Below the pieces are notes generated by a model. It was not told the origin of the DNA, searched no databases, and saw nothing but the letters and a program-made list of their open reading frames with translations. The position numbers and the translations under genes were made by a program. DNA of 58,234 bases from Xanthobacteraceae bacterium (GTDB lineage Bacteria; Pseudomonadota; Alphaproteobacteria; Rhizobiales; Xanthobacteraceae), in NCBI GenBank assembly GCA_024508855.1, contig JANINJ010000002.1, positions 9,187 to 67,420 on the forward strand, in the 5' to 3' direction. How positions within the stretch are numbered: the first letter of the stretch is position 1; every line of letters begins with the position of its first letter. Of the stretch, positions 26,102-35,873 are shown piece after piece.

Positions 26102-26668
26102 TCAAGCCGCGGCTTTCGATTTCGCCACGTGGGTCGCGATGGCATCCATCAAGGGCGGCGACAGGCAGTCATAGGGCTCGAGCCCAAGCTGCTTGAGCTG
26201 CGATCTTATGCCCGCCATCTCCGATGGATTGACACCGGATTCGATTACCGAGGAGACAAAGGCGGCAAATCCGGGCGCGGCCCAACCGCCTTCGGCGAAC
26301 AGTTCGGGATGGATGAAGTCCAGTCCGTAGAACGGATGCGCCTTGTTTTCGATGCGTCCGTACATATGCGTGCCGCAAACGGTGCAGGCATATCGCTGAA
26401 TCGTCGCGGAAGCATTCACGACCTTCAGCTTGTCGCCGTTTTCGATCACCTTCACATTGTCGCGCGGGACGACCGCGACGACCGAGAACGTCGCACCTTC
26501 GGGCTTCCAGCACTGGGTGCAGCCGCATGCGTGGTTATGGGCAACGTCACCTGTGACGCTGACCTTCACCGGCTTGTCCTTGCATTTACAGACCAACGTG
26601 CCGCCAGCGAAGCTACCAGATCCCTGTTTGACTCCGCCGTCGACCGACGGATGGATTTTGACAGCCAT
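26102..26668 (-). CDS. gfa: S-(hydroxymethyl)glutathione synthase (Gfa)
   Basis: Speeds the condensation of formaldehyde with glutathione. A 188-residue zinc protein of the GFA family with the cysteine sets [24 protein letters not shown] and [12 protein letters not shown]. The start at 26668 ([12 protein letters not shown]) has AGGAGG 8 bases upstream; the longer frame overlaps the preceding gene without need. It lies between the dehydrogenase and the hydrolase genes, so the three enzymes of the pathway form one operon. Confidence 0.94.
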   Translation of the reverse strand: MAVKIHPSVDGGVKQGSGSFAGGTLVCKCKDKPVKVSVTGDVAHNHACGCTQCWKPEGATFSVVAVVPRDNVKVIENGDKLKVVNASATIQRYACTVCGTHMYGRIENKAHPFYGLDFIHPELFAEGGWAAPGFAAFVSSVIESGVNPSEMAGIRSQLKQLGLEPYDCLSPPLMDAIATHVAKSKAAA

Positions 26669-26699
26669 GGACCAATCCTCCTTTGGGTTTTGTTGTTGG

Positions 26700-27809
26700 T
26701 TAGAACACGACAACCGAACGGATTGACTTGCCTTCGTGCATCAAATCAAAGCCCTTGTTGATTTCCTCCAGTTTCAGGACGTGGGTGATCATCGGATCGA
26801 TTTGAATCTTTCCGGTCATGTACCAGTCGACGATCTTCGGAACGTCGGTGCGGCCGCGAGCGCCGCCGAATGCGGTGCCCTTCCAGACCCGGCCGGTGAC
26901 GAGCTGGAACGGCCGCGTCGAGATTTCCTTACCGGATTCCGCAACCCCGATCACCACCGAGACGCCCCAGCCGCGATGACAGGCTTCCAGCGCCTGGCGC
27001 ATGACGTTGGTATTGCCGGTGCAATCGAAGGTATAATCCGCACCGCCGTCGGTAAGCGTCACGAGGTGCTGGACGATATCGCCGTCGATCTTCGACGGAT
27101 TGACGAAATGGGTCATGCCGAAGCGGCGGCCCCACTCCGCCTTGCCGTCATTGAGATCGACGCCGATGATCTTGTCGGCACCGACCATTTTGGCGCCCTG
27201 GATCACATTGAGGCCGATGCCGCCGAGGCCGAACACCACGACATTAGAGCCCGGGGTGACCTTCGCGGTATTGACCACGGCTCCGACGCCGGTGGTGACG
27301 CCGCAGCCGATGTAGCAGCTGGTGTTGAATGGCGCGTCTTCGCGGATTTTCGCAACTGCGATCTCGGGAAGCACCGTGAAGTTCGAGAACGTCGAACATC
27401 CCATGTAGTGGTAGATCGGCTTGCCCTTGTAACTGAAACGTGAAGTGCCGTCCGGCATCACGCCTTTGCCCTGCGTTGCACGAATGGCCGTGCAGAGGTT
27501 GGTCTTCTGGCTCAGGCAGCTTTTGCACTGGCGGCATTCGGGCGTGTAGAGCGGGATCACATGATCGCCCGGCTTCACCGACGTCACGCCCGGGCCGACC
27601 TCGCGGACGATGCCAGCACCTTCATGCCCGAGGATCGACGGGAAAATTCCTTCGCTATCGAAACCATCGAGCGTGTAGGCATCGGTATGGCAGATACCCG
27701 TTGCCTTGATCTCGACCAGTACTTCGCCGGCCTTCGGCCCCTCGAGGTCTACCTCAACGATTTCAAGTGGCTTTTTTGCTTCGAACGCAACAGCCGCACG
27801 AGTCTTCAT
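26700..27809 (-). CDS. S-(hydroxymethyl)glutathione dehydrogenase (class III alcohol dehydrogenase)
   Basis: Oxidises S-hydroxymethylglutathione to S-formylglutathione with NAD. A 369-residue zinc enzyme: catalytic zinc ligands in [14 protein letters not shown] and [12 protein letters not shown], structural zinc cysteines in [17 protein letters not shown], and the Rossmann motif [44 protein letters not shown] is characteristic of class III enzymes (FlhA/AdhC/FrmA). The ATG at 27809 follows GGAGGAGACAGAA. It is the first gene of the formaldehyde operon and logically receives the product of XoxF. Confidence 0.95.
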   Translation of the reverse strand: MKTRAAVAFEAKKPLEIVEVDLEGPKAGEVLVEIKATGICHTDAYTLDGFDSEGIFPSILGHEGAGIVREVGPGVTSVKPGDHVIPLYTPECRQCKSCLSQKTNLCTAIRATQGKGVMPDGTSRFSYKGKPIYHYMGCSTFSNFTVLPEIAVAKIREDAPFNTSCYIGCGVTTGVGAVVNTAKVTPGSNVVVFGLGGIGLNVIQGAKMVGADKIIGVDLNDGKAEWGRRFGMTHFVNPSKIDGDIVQHLVTLTDGGADYTFDCTGNTNVMRQALEACHRGWGVSVVIGVAESGKEISTRPFQLVTGRVWKGTAFGGARGRTDVPKIVDWYMTGKIQIDPMITHVLKLEEINKGFDLMHEGKSIRSVVVF

Positions 27810-28150
27810 TTCTGTCTCCTCCGAAAGCAATATTGCCGGGTCGAAACTTTTACGAAATTTCGAACCCTTTCGCCTCGCCTGAAATCGCCGCTCCGCGATG
27901 TGAAAACCGGCATTGTCCTGACGGCACTACACGTGCATTAGCACGCAGTGCATGGCAAACTTGCGAACAACGCCTTGCAGCTTTCGCATCCGAACCCGGA
28001 ACGGTCCAGTCCTTTTCCCAAGCCATCCGGGATCATTTCCCGATGCTTTGAGCATTGCATGCCGACGATACACGTCAAGCGGGTGACCGCAGGAATTTTT
28101 GTTCCATTGTGCTCTGCAATGATCGCAGACAAATCCAGCGCGCCGTCATT
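27810..28150. promoter_or_regulatory. Promoter region of the formaldehyde-oxidation operon
   Basis: A 341-base gap between two genes on the minus strand. It contains the perfect 10-base palindrome CGAAATTTCG at 27853-27862, 44 bases from the dehydrogenase start, and the inverted repeat CGTGC-ATTA-GCACG at 27932-27945. Either could be an operator. No gene is visible. Confidence 0.4.
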
Positions 28151-29893
<1,743 letters not shown>

Positions 29894-29921
29894 GCGTCAC
29901 CTGCTCGCGCGAAACAAACAC

Positions 29922-31517
29922 TCAGTATCCCAGCGCAAATCCATCCTTGCGGTGATCGGATGCGCCGATCAAGACGTTGCGCGCCCAGTCGATCCTGATG
30001 GCCTGCGCGCCGCCGATCGGCCGCAACGGCGGCTGCAGCTTCAATCCGCGTTTCACGAACTCCGCCTCGACGATGGCCCGCACACTCGCTTCGGCCTCCA
30101 CGGCGTTGCTGCCCGGAAGCGGAAATAGCCGCGGCAGGTCCATTGCCGCCTGCAGATCGAGCCCGTGATCGAACAGCAAGGACAAAAGCCACGCGTGTCC
30201 CATCGCCTGATAATGGCCGCCCATAACGCCGAAGCTCAGCGTGGGCCGGCCGTCTTCCACCACCATTCCCGGAATGATCGTGTGCATCGGGCGCTTGCGC
30301 GGCGCGATCGCGTTGCGATGCCCGGCCTCCACGACGAAGCTCTGGCCGCGATTGTGAAACAGCACGCCGGATTTCGGCGCCATCAACCCGGCACCGTAGG
30401 GATGGAAAATCGAGTTGATGAAGCTGACCGCATTGCGATCCTTGTCGACGGTCGCGATGTAGACCGTATCGCTGTGCTCCACACCGCTCAGTTCGGGCAT
30501 CTTGCCGACCGCCTTCGCTGGATCGATGCGTCGCGCGAGTTCTTCCGCGAGCTTGTCCGACAGCAAATAAGATACGGGAACGTCGGACAGCGCCATGTCC
30601 GCGACGAACTGGTCGCGTGCCGCATACGCTAGCCGGGTCGCCTCCACCATCTGGTAGAGGTTTTCGGTATCCAGCGGATCGGGCTTGAAGTTCAGGTGCG
30701 ACAGGATGTTGAGGATCAGCAACGCGACGATGCCCTGGCCGTTCGGCGCGCATTCGTACACCGTCCGGCCGCGATACACGGTCGAGACCGGTTCGACATA
30801 TTCGCCAGCCGCCTGTGCAAAATCCTCGCGGGTATGCAGGCCGCCCTTGCTCCTGAGAAATTCGGTCATCTCGGCCGCAATGTCGCCTTCATAGAACGCA
30901 CGCGGTCCTTCCCGGCCGATCCGCTCCAGCGTATCCGCCAGTCCCGGCTGTTTCTGGATGTCGCCCGGCTGCGGCGGCTTGCCGTCGACCAGAAACGTCT
31001 TTCGCGATGCCTCGTCGGCCGACAGCAGCGGAAGCTGGCTCGCGATATCGTAGGCAACGCGCTCGGTCAGCGGATACCCGTCGCGCGCCATCGCGACCGC
31101 CGGGGCAAGGATCTCGCGCAAGGACATCCGTCCGTGATCCGCGATCAACCGCGCCCACGCTTCCACCGCGCCGGGAATGGTGACCGCATGCGGCGACTGC
31201 CGATCGATGGTCGCGATGCCCTGCTTGACATACCAGTCGAGATGCGCGGCCGACGGCGTCCGCCCGGAGCCATTATAGGCGAGTGGCTTTCCCGCACTTT
31301 TCAACGAAATCAGCGCAAAACAATCCCCGCCGATGCCGGTCGAGCCCGCCTCGACGACGCTTTGCACTGCACAAGCCGCGACCGCGGCATCCATGGCGTT
31401 GCCGCCGGCTTTCATGATCTCGATGGCGGTCAGGGTCGAAGCCGGATGGGATGTCGCGGCCATCCCGTGCCGGCCGACCGCCATGGAGCGGCCGGGCTTT
31501 TCGAAATTGCGTGTCAC
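29922..31517 (-). CDS. Gamma-glutamyltransferase family protein
   Basis: A 531-residue Ntn-hydrolase of the gamma-glutamyltransferase/HpxW type with no signal peptide, so probably cytoplasmic, unlike classical Ggt. Conserved segments are MKAGGNAMDAAVAACAVQSVVEAGSTGIGGDCFALI, the cleavage and nucleophile region GVEHSDTVYIATVDKDRNAVSFINSIF with the likely catalytic Thr in SDTVY, and SFGVMGGHYQAMGHAWLLSLLFDHGLD. Relatives include oxamate amidohydrolase, so the substrate may be an amide rather than glutathione. It is followed closely by the dehydratase gene. Confidence 0.85.
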   Translation of the reverse strand: MTRNFEKPGRSMAVGRHGMAATSHPASTLTAIEIMKAGGNAMDAAVAACAVQSVVEAGSTGIGGDCFALISLKSAGKPLAYNGSGRTPSAAHLDWYVKQGIATIDRQSPHAVTIPGAVEAWARLIADHGRMSLREILAPAVAMARDGYPLTERVAYDIASQLPLLSADEASRKTFLVDGKPPQPGDIQKQPGLADTLERIGREGPRAFYEGDIAAEMTEFLRSKGGLHTREDFAQAAGEYVEPVSTVYRGRTVYECAPNGQGIVALLILNILSHLNFKPDPLDTENLYQMVEATRLAYAARDQFVADMALSDVPVSYLLSDKLAEELARRIDPAKAVGKMPELSGVEHSDTVYIATVDKDRNAVSFINSIFHPYGAGLMAPKSGVLFHNRGQSFVVEAGHRNAIAPRKRPMHTIIPGMVVEDGRPTLSFGVMGGHYQAMGHAWLLSLLFDHGLDLQAAMDLPRLFPLPGSNAVEAEASVRAIVEAEFVKRGLKLQPPLRPIGGAQAIRIDWARNVLIGASDHRKDGFALGY

Positions 31518-31720
31518 GATGGGCTAACCAGTGCTGCTTTCGGAATTTTGAGGTCTTGGCCGGCACCCGATCCAGGCGGATCAGGAGGACGAGCGGCAGG
31601 ATAGCAACACCGGCCCGATTTGACAGGCCTTTATCCAGCCATCGGCTCCGCCAATTGCGCAGTCCTCGTCGTCGATGAAAAGAGGTTTTACCCGCTAGCG
31701 TAAAGCGGCAAGCAGCCACG

Positions 31721-32539
31721 TCAGGAGGCGATATCGCTCTTCTTGCCGGCGAGCATGTAGGCCACCTGGGTCCTGTTGGCGGCGTGCAGCTTCGACATGA
31801 TGTTGCGCAGATGCACCTTGACGGTGCTTTCCGCGATTCCGAGTTCGTAGGCGATCATCTTGTTCTGCATGCCCTGACGCAGCCGCGTCAGCAGCGCGAC
31901 CTCGCGCTTGGTGAAATTGCCGATCGCGGAAAAGTCATCGTCATCGAGATATTTTTCCGGAATGCGCACCGGCTCCAGACCGGGCAGTTCGTTCGGATGA
32001 TCGGATTTGATGTGGATCTGCGCGGTGATCTTCGCGCCGACGAGCTTGACGAGATGGATGGTCGCCAGCACCACCTTGGCGGAGATGCAGCCGCCCACGA
32101 ACGCTTCAAGCCCGAGGCTCGCGAGATTGCTTGCGGCTTCCCGATCGATGTTCTCGACCAGACCGATCGCCGGAGCCCCGACCGCGCCGCGTGCTTCTTC
32201 GAGCCGCCGCCGGGCAACATCGACATCCGCGGCCCTGTTCGAGCCGAGGACGACGACGACGAGATCGATGGGCAGTGGGCGTTTCTTCACCGGTTCATCG
32301 AGCAGATGGACCACGACTTCGTAGCCCTGCTCGTGGAGCAGGCTGCGCAGGCAGTCGCCGGATAGCCCGTGACGGCACAACAGCAGAATTCGGTAGCGTT
32401 CCCGCTCTTCGAAGCTTGCGGGCGGAAGCTGCGACAGAACGGAGAGCAGTCCGTCATCGGGTGCGGGCGATGGATGGGACGATCCAGGCTCGAGCGTTCG
32501 AGTGGCAGGATCGACGGAATTCGGGACATCTTCCTGCAT
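31721..32539 (-). CDS. LuxR-family regulator with a degenerate receiver
   Basis: About 272 residues. The C-terminal NarL/LuxR helix-turn-helix is complete (FTKREVALLTRLRQGMQNKMIAYELGIAESTVKVHLRNIMSKLHAANRTQVAY). The region before it (ILLLCRHGLSGDCLRSLLHEQGY, DLVVVVLGSN, GAPAIGLVE) has the rhythm of a receiver but lacks the N-terminal acidic pair, and no phospho-acceptor Asp or Lys is in place. It therefore probably works without phosphorylation. The start at 32539 (MQEDVPN) is a choice; 32548 is also possible. The gene is divergent from the Crp/Fnr gene. Confidence 0.82.
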   Translation of the reverse strand: MQEDVPNSVDPATRTLEPGSSHPSPAPDDGLLSVLSQLPPASFEERERYRILLLCRHGLSGDCLRSLLHEQGYEVVVHLLDEPVKKRPLPIDLVVVVLGSNRAADVDVARRRLEEARGAVGAPAIGLVENIDREAASNLASLGLEAFVGGCISAKVVLATIHLVKLVGAKITAQIHIKSDHPNELPGLEPVRIPEKYLDDDDFSAIGNFTKREVALLTRLRQGMQNKMIAYELGIAESTVKVHLRNIMSKLHAANRTQVAYMLAGKKSDIAS

Positions 32540-33003
32540 GGGCCACAACCAAATAAAACGATTAAACTTGAAACTTCACTTCACTGCGGCACAACAATCG
32601 CGCAACGGATTGCCGGCCTCGTTCCGTCTCAAATCCGTAATGCGGCCAAGCAGCCCAATGCACCCATGCCGGCCGAATTACTTTTACGATGGCATTCGAT
32701 CTGCGCCGATCAGACGAGGCAACACAACGACACCGTCGCAAAACGCACCCTATTCGCGATTGCAGCAACGCGATGTGAAACAGGCCACATCCGGCAATTT
32801 ATTTTTACGGCCATAGGCCGGTACCAGGCTGCCGGCCGCTTCGAAGACAAAACCTTAGATTGCAAGTGTATGACGGCCCGGCGAACGGACCTCCGAACGG
32901 CCGCCGTCAGGGGCGCTGGAGCTATCGACAACCGCCGCGAATACGCCGAAACTGGCGCATCGTCGGGGGACGGTGGGCGCCTTGTCGAATTGCGGAACTG
33001 GAG
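32540..33003. promoter_or_regulatory. Shared upstream region of the LuxR and Crp/Fnr genes
   Basis: About 460 bases between divergent regulator genes, probably holding both promoters. I looked for TTGAT-N4-ATCAA (Fnr/FixK) and TGTGA-N6-TCACA (Crp) boxes and saw none. The open frame that runs from 32860 into the Crp gene has no support as an N-terminal extension. Confidence 0.4.
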
Positions 33004-33753
33004 ATGTTCAAGAAAACCGGGACTCGTCCCGAGGCAAATTCCAAATCGTCGGTGCTGCGAGAGCATCCGTTTTTCAGCGATCTCGAACCCGCAGCCCTCG
33101 ATCAATTGTGCCGCTACGCTACATCCCGGAAATTCCGGCGCGGAGCCACCGTTTTCACCAAGGGCGATCCGGGCGACCGGCTGTTCGCGGTCGCGGCCGG
33201 CTCGGTCAAGATGAGCATCTCGTCGATGGAAGGGCGTAGCGCCATCCTGAACCTGATCGGCAAGGGAGAACTGTTCGGCGAGATCGCCCTGCTCGACGGC
33301 ATGCCGCGCACGACGGACGCGACTGCTCACACCAATTGCGAGCTCGTCGTCATCGACCGGCGCGATTTCCTGCCGTTCCTTCGAAGCCAGCCGCTGCTGG
33401 CCATGAAATTCATCGAACTGCTCTGCACGCGCCTGCGCTGGACCAGCGAGCAGATCGAACACGTCATCCTGCAGGATCTGTCGGGCCGGCTGGCGAGCGT
33501 ATTGCTCGGCCTCGCCGGTCGCCGCCGCCCCGGCCCCGACGGACGCGCTATCGCCATCACCCAGCGCGAGCTCGGCGAGATGGTCGGCATGACCCGGGAA
33601 AGCATCAACAAGCAGTTGCGCGAATGGACGACCCGGCACTGGGTCCGCCTCGAACACGGCGGCATCGTCATCCTGGACCCGAAAGCGCTGGCAGAAGCCG
33701 CGCAGACCGATCCCGCCAGCACCAGTGCCTGGAATGTGCATCCAGGCACTTAG
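33004..33753 (+). CDS. Crp/Fnr-family transcriptional regulator
   Basis: A 249-residue regulator. The N-terminal cyclic-nucleotide-binding domain begins LREHPFFSDLEPAALDQLC, with RGATVFTKGDPGDRLFAVAAGSVKM and the phosphate-binding-cassette-like GELFGEIALLDGMPRTTDA. The C-terminal winged helix has ITQRELGEMVGMTRESINKQLREW. No cysteine cluster for an iron-sulphur sensor is present, so it is not a classical Fnr. The cassette keeps the Gly-Glu and Arg-Thr pattern of cAMP binders, so cAMP binding is plausible. The start at 33004 (MFKKTG) is the Met closest to the domain. Confidence 0.88.
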   Translation: MFKKTGTRPEANSKSSVLREHPFFSDLEPAALDQLCRYATSRKFRRGATVFTKGDPGDRLFAVAAGSVKMSISSMEGRSAILNLIGKGELFGEIALLDGMPRTTDATAHTNCELVVIDRRDFLPFLRSQPLLAMKFIELLCTRLRWTSEQIEHVILQDLSGRLASVLLGLAGRRRPGPDGRAIAITQRELGEMVGMTRESINKQLREWTTRHWVRLEHGGIVILDPKALAEAAQTDPASTSAWNVHPGT

Positions 33754-33814
33754 CTTAACGCTTACAACGCAGATTGATTCAAAGGCGACCAATGTGTGGA
33801 GACGCAACGCCGGA

Positions 33815-34087
33815 TCACGACCCCGGCGAATGCGAGAAGTGGCTCGGCACGAAATTGACACACCGCACCGGCCGTTTCAGGATGTATTCCGCAGCAACGG
33901 CGAAGTCATCCGAGTGGTCCGCTTCGATTTCCGCGGCGCAGCTTTCCGTGGCAACGAAGACGTAAAGGACGTCCTCGTCCATTTCACTGACGGTCATGCC
34001 GAGGCACAGGCGGTCGTATTTCCACGCGCCGAGAAGGTTGTTGAGGATAGCCTCAATCCCCAGTTGCTGTTCACGTGTTGGTCGCAT
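33815..34087 (-). CDS. Small hypothetical protein (90 aa)
   Basis: A protein of about 90 residues, MRPTREQQLGIEAILNNLLGAWKYDRLCLGM, acidic in the middle (SEMDEDVLYVFVATESCAAEIEADHSDD). The start at 34087 is supported by AAGGAG 7 bases upstream, which makes it a probable real gene although I do not recognise it. No signal or membrane segment. It lies between the Crp/Fnr gene (convergent) and the P450 operon (divergent). Confidence 0.6.
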   Translation of the reverse strand: MRPTREQQLGIEAILNNLLGAWKYDRLCLGMTVSEMDEDVLYVFVATESCAAEIEADHSDDFAVAAEYILKRPVRCVNFVPSHFSHSPGS

Positions 34088-34199
34088 GCGGTGTCTCCTT
34101 GAAAACACCTTAGCGACCGGCGGATGGTTGTCTGTGAACTGCTTCACACCTGGATAAATAGGATGGTGCTAGAGAGGGGGCAGGCCGCAGACGGCCGGC

Positions 34200-34218
34200 C
34201 ATATGACCGAAACATATG
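34200..34218. promoter_or_regulatory. Palindromic CATATG repeat upstream of the P450 operon
   Basis: Two CATATG palindromes separated by 7 bases (34200-34205 and 34213-34218) form a 19-base inverted repeat in the gap between the 90-residue gene and the P450 gene, about 120 bases before the chosen P450 start. The size and spacing suit a dimeric regulator, so it is a candidate operator for one or both divergent genes. Confidence 0.4.
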
Positions 34219-34340
34219 AACTTTTACCGTCGCACCGACGACTATAGCTGATCAATCATACCCGGCATCCGCGCGTGGCAGTCTGGCGATCCGCGATGCC
34301 GTCCATTCGATTTCGAAAACGGCCAGCGGGGATTCTCCAG

Positions 34341-35873
34341 ATGCTGGATCAACAGAACCACCGGATTGGACTATTGGAACGCGCGCAGCCCGCGAATGCC
34401 GACGCAGGTGAAAACGACATTCGGCGACAGCCGACGCGAACCGATGCGCCGGAATTCCCCGCCGGGGTCGCCGACGCCGCCGCCGGACCGGCTGGCCCGA
34501 CTTTCGATTCCAGGCTAGCTCGCCTGTTCGGATGGCCGCGCCGGCTGATCGAGGCCGGCAAGTATCGTTTCACCTGCTACGTCTTTTGCCATCTGTGGCT
34601 GCTCAAATTCGTCTTCAGCGTGTTGCGCGTCGTACGCCCGATCATGATCTTCGGCAAGGTCGCCGTCGTGACGAAGGCCGAGGACATCCGCGAAGTTCTC
34701 GAACGCTTCGACGATTTCGAACTCGGCGGCGTGATCGAGCCCGGCATGCCGTGGGGACCGTTCCTCATGACGGTGGACTGGCGCGAACAGCACAAGTGCG
34801 AACGGCAGATGCTGGAGAGCGCGGTTTGTCCGGCGACCGACCTCCACACCATTCGCACGATCGCGGCGGAGGTCTGCCGCTCGCGGATCGAAGCGCTGGC
34901 GGATACCGGGCAGCTCGACGTAGTCGCCGATCTGGCCGAGCCGGTCATGGTCCGCATCTTCGCGGATTATATCGGAGTGCCTCCGCTCGACGGCAGCGAG
35001 CAGCGGATGGCCCACGCGATGCGCCATCTCGCCGGCATCATCATGGTCAATCCGCCGATAGACTCGCCGGCCTGGCGCGATTCCCGCGACGACATGGTCG
35101 GCGTGACCCGGCAATTGCTCGATCAACTCGCCACCCAGCATACCGCCGGCGTCACACCGATAACGCCGCGGCAAACCCTGTTCTCCCGGCTGGTCCGGCG
35201 TCACGGCGCCTCCAATCGGCCGGCATGGTTCGATGAGGACTGGATCCGCTGCTATCTGACCGGGCTGGTCGCCACCGGCGGTGCCACCGTGATCCGCGGC
35301 ACCGCGCACACCGTCGATCAATTGCTGGAGCGCGGCAATGCGCTGGAGCGCGCGCAACAGCTCGTTCGCCTGCTCGATCAGGCGGAGCAGCATGCGGCCG
35401 ATACATCGCCGCCGCCCAAGGAAGAAGACGAAGAAGTCACCAAGCTGCGCGACGCGCTGCGGCTGTGCATCTATGAAGCGCTGCGTTTCCGGCCGATGCT
35501 GCCGCTTCTGGTCCGAGACTGCCCGCGCCAGACCGTCATCGCCAAGGGCACGCCACGCGCACGGCTGATGCCGGCAGGCACGCACGTCATCGTGCCTCCA
35601 CTCGCCGCCATGTTCGACGCCGAAGCGTTCCCGAATCCTTCCGCTTTCTCCGAACGGCCGATCGAGAGCTATTTCCACTTCGGGTTCGGCCCTCGCCGCT
35701 GCTTCGGAAAATACATTGCCGACATTGTCCTGCTGGAGGTCGTCCGCGCACTCGCACGGCTGCCGGGTCTCGAACGCGCACGGGGATCGGCCGGTCAGGT
35801 CAGCTATGAAGGTCCGGCGCCCTCCTCGCTCACCGTCATTTTCGATGCCCGCGATTCCGGAGCAAGGCCGTGA
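34341..35873 (+). CDS. Cytochrome P450 with an atypical I-helix
   Basis: About 510 residues, first gene of a three-gene operon. The haem-binding loop FGFGPRRCFG (Cys454) and the K-helix EALR (Glu379) are intact. The I-helix, usually containing a Gly-x-Asp/Glu-Thr pair, instead reads LVATGGATVIRG near residue 311, so the acid-alcohol pair that protonates the bound oxygen is missing. That suggests peroxide use, isomerisation or another non-standard chemistry. A hydrophobic run (FTCYVFCHLWLLKFVFSVLRVV) sits before the first beta-sheet. The start is uncertain: 34275 (GTG), 34296 and 34341 are in frame; 34341 has GGGGA 8 bases upstream. The stop overlaps the next gene in a GTGA. Confidence 0.85.
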   Translation: MLDQQNHRIGLLERAQPANADAGENDIRRQPTRTDAPEFPAGVADAAAGPAGPTFDSRLARLFGWPRRLIEAGKYRFTCYVFCHLWLLKFVFSVLRVVRPIMIFGKVAVVTKAEDIREVLERFDDFELGGVIEPGMPWGPFLMTVDWREQHKCERQMLESAVCPATDLHTIRTIAAEVCRSRIEALADTGQLDVVADLAEPVMVRIFADYIGVPPLDGSEQRMAHAMRHLAGIIMVNPPIDSPAWRDSRDDMVGVTRQLLDQLATQHTAGVTPITPRQTLFSRLVRRHGASNRPAWFDEDWIRCYLTGLVATGGATVIRGTAHTVDQLLERGNALERAQQLVRLLDQAEQHAADTSPPPKEEDEEVTKLRDALRLCIYEALRFRPMLPLLVRDCPRQTVIAKGTPRARLMPAGTHVIVPPLAAMFDAEAFPNPSAFSERPIESYFHFGFGPRRCFGKYIADIVLLEVVRALARLPGLERARGSAGQVSYEGPAPSSLTVIFDARDSGARP

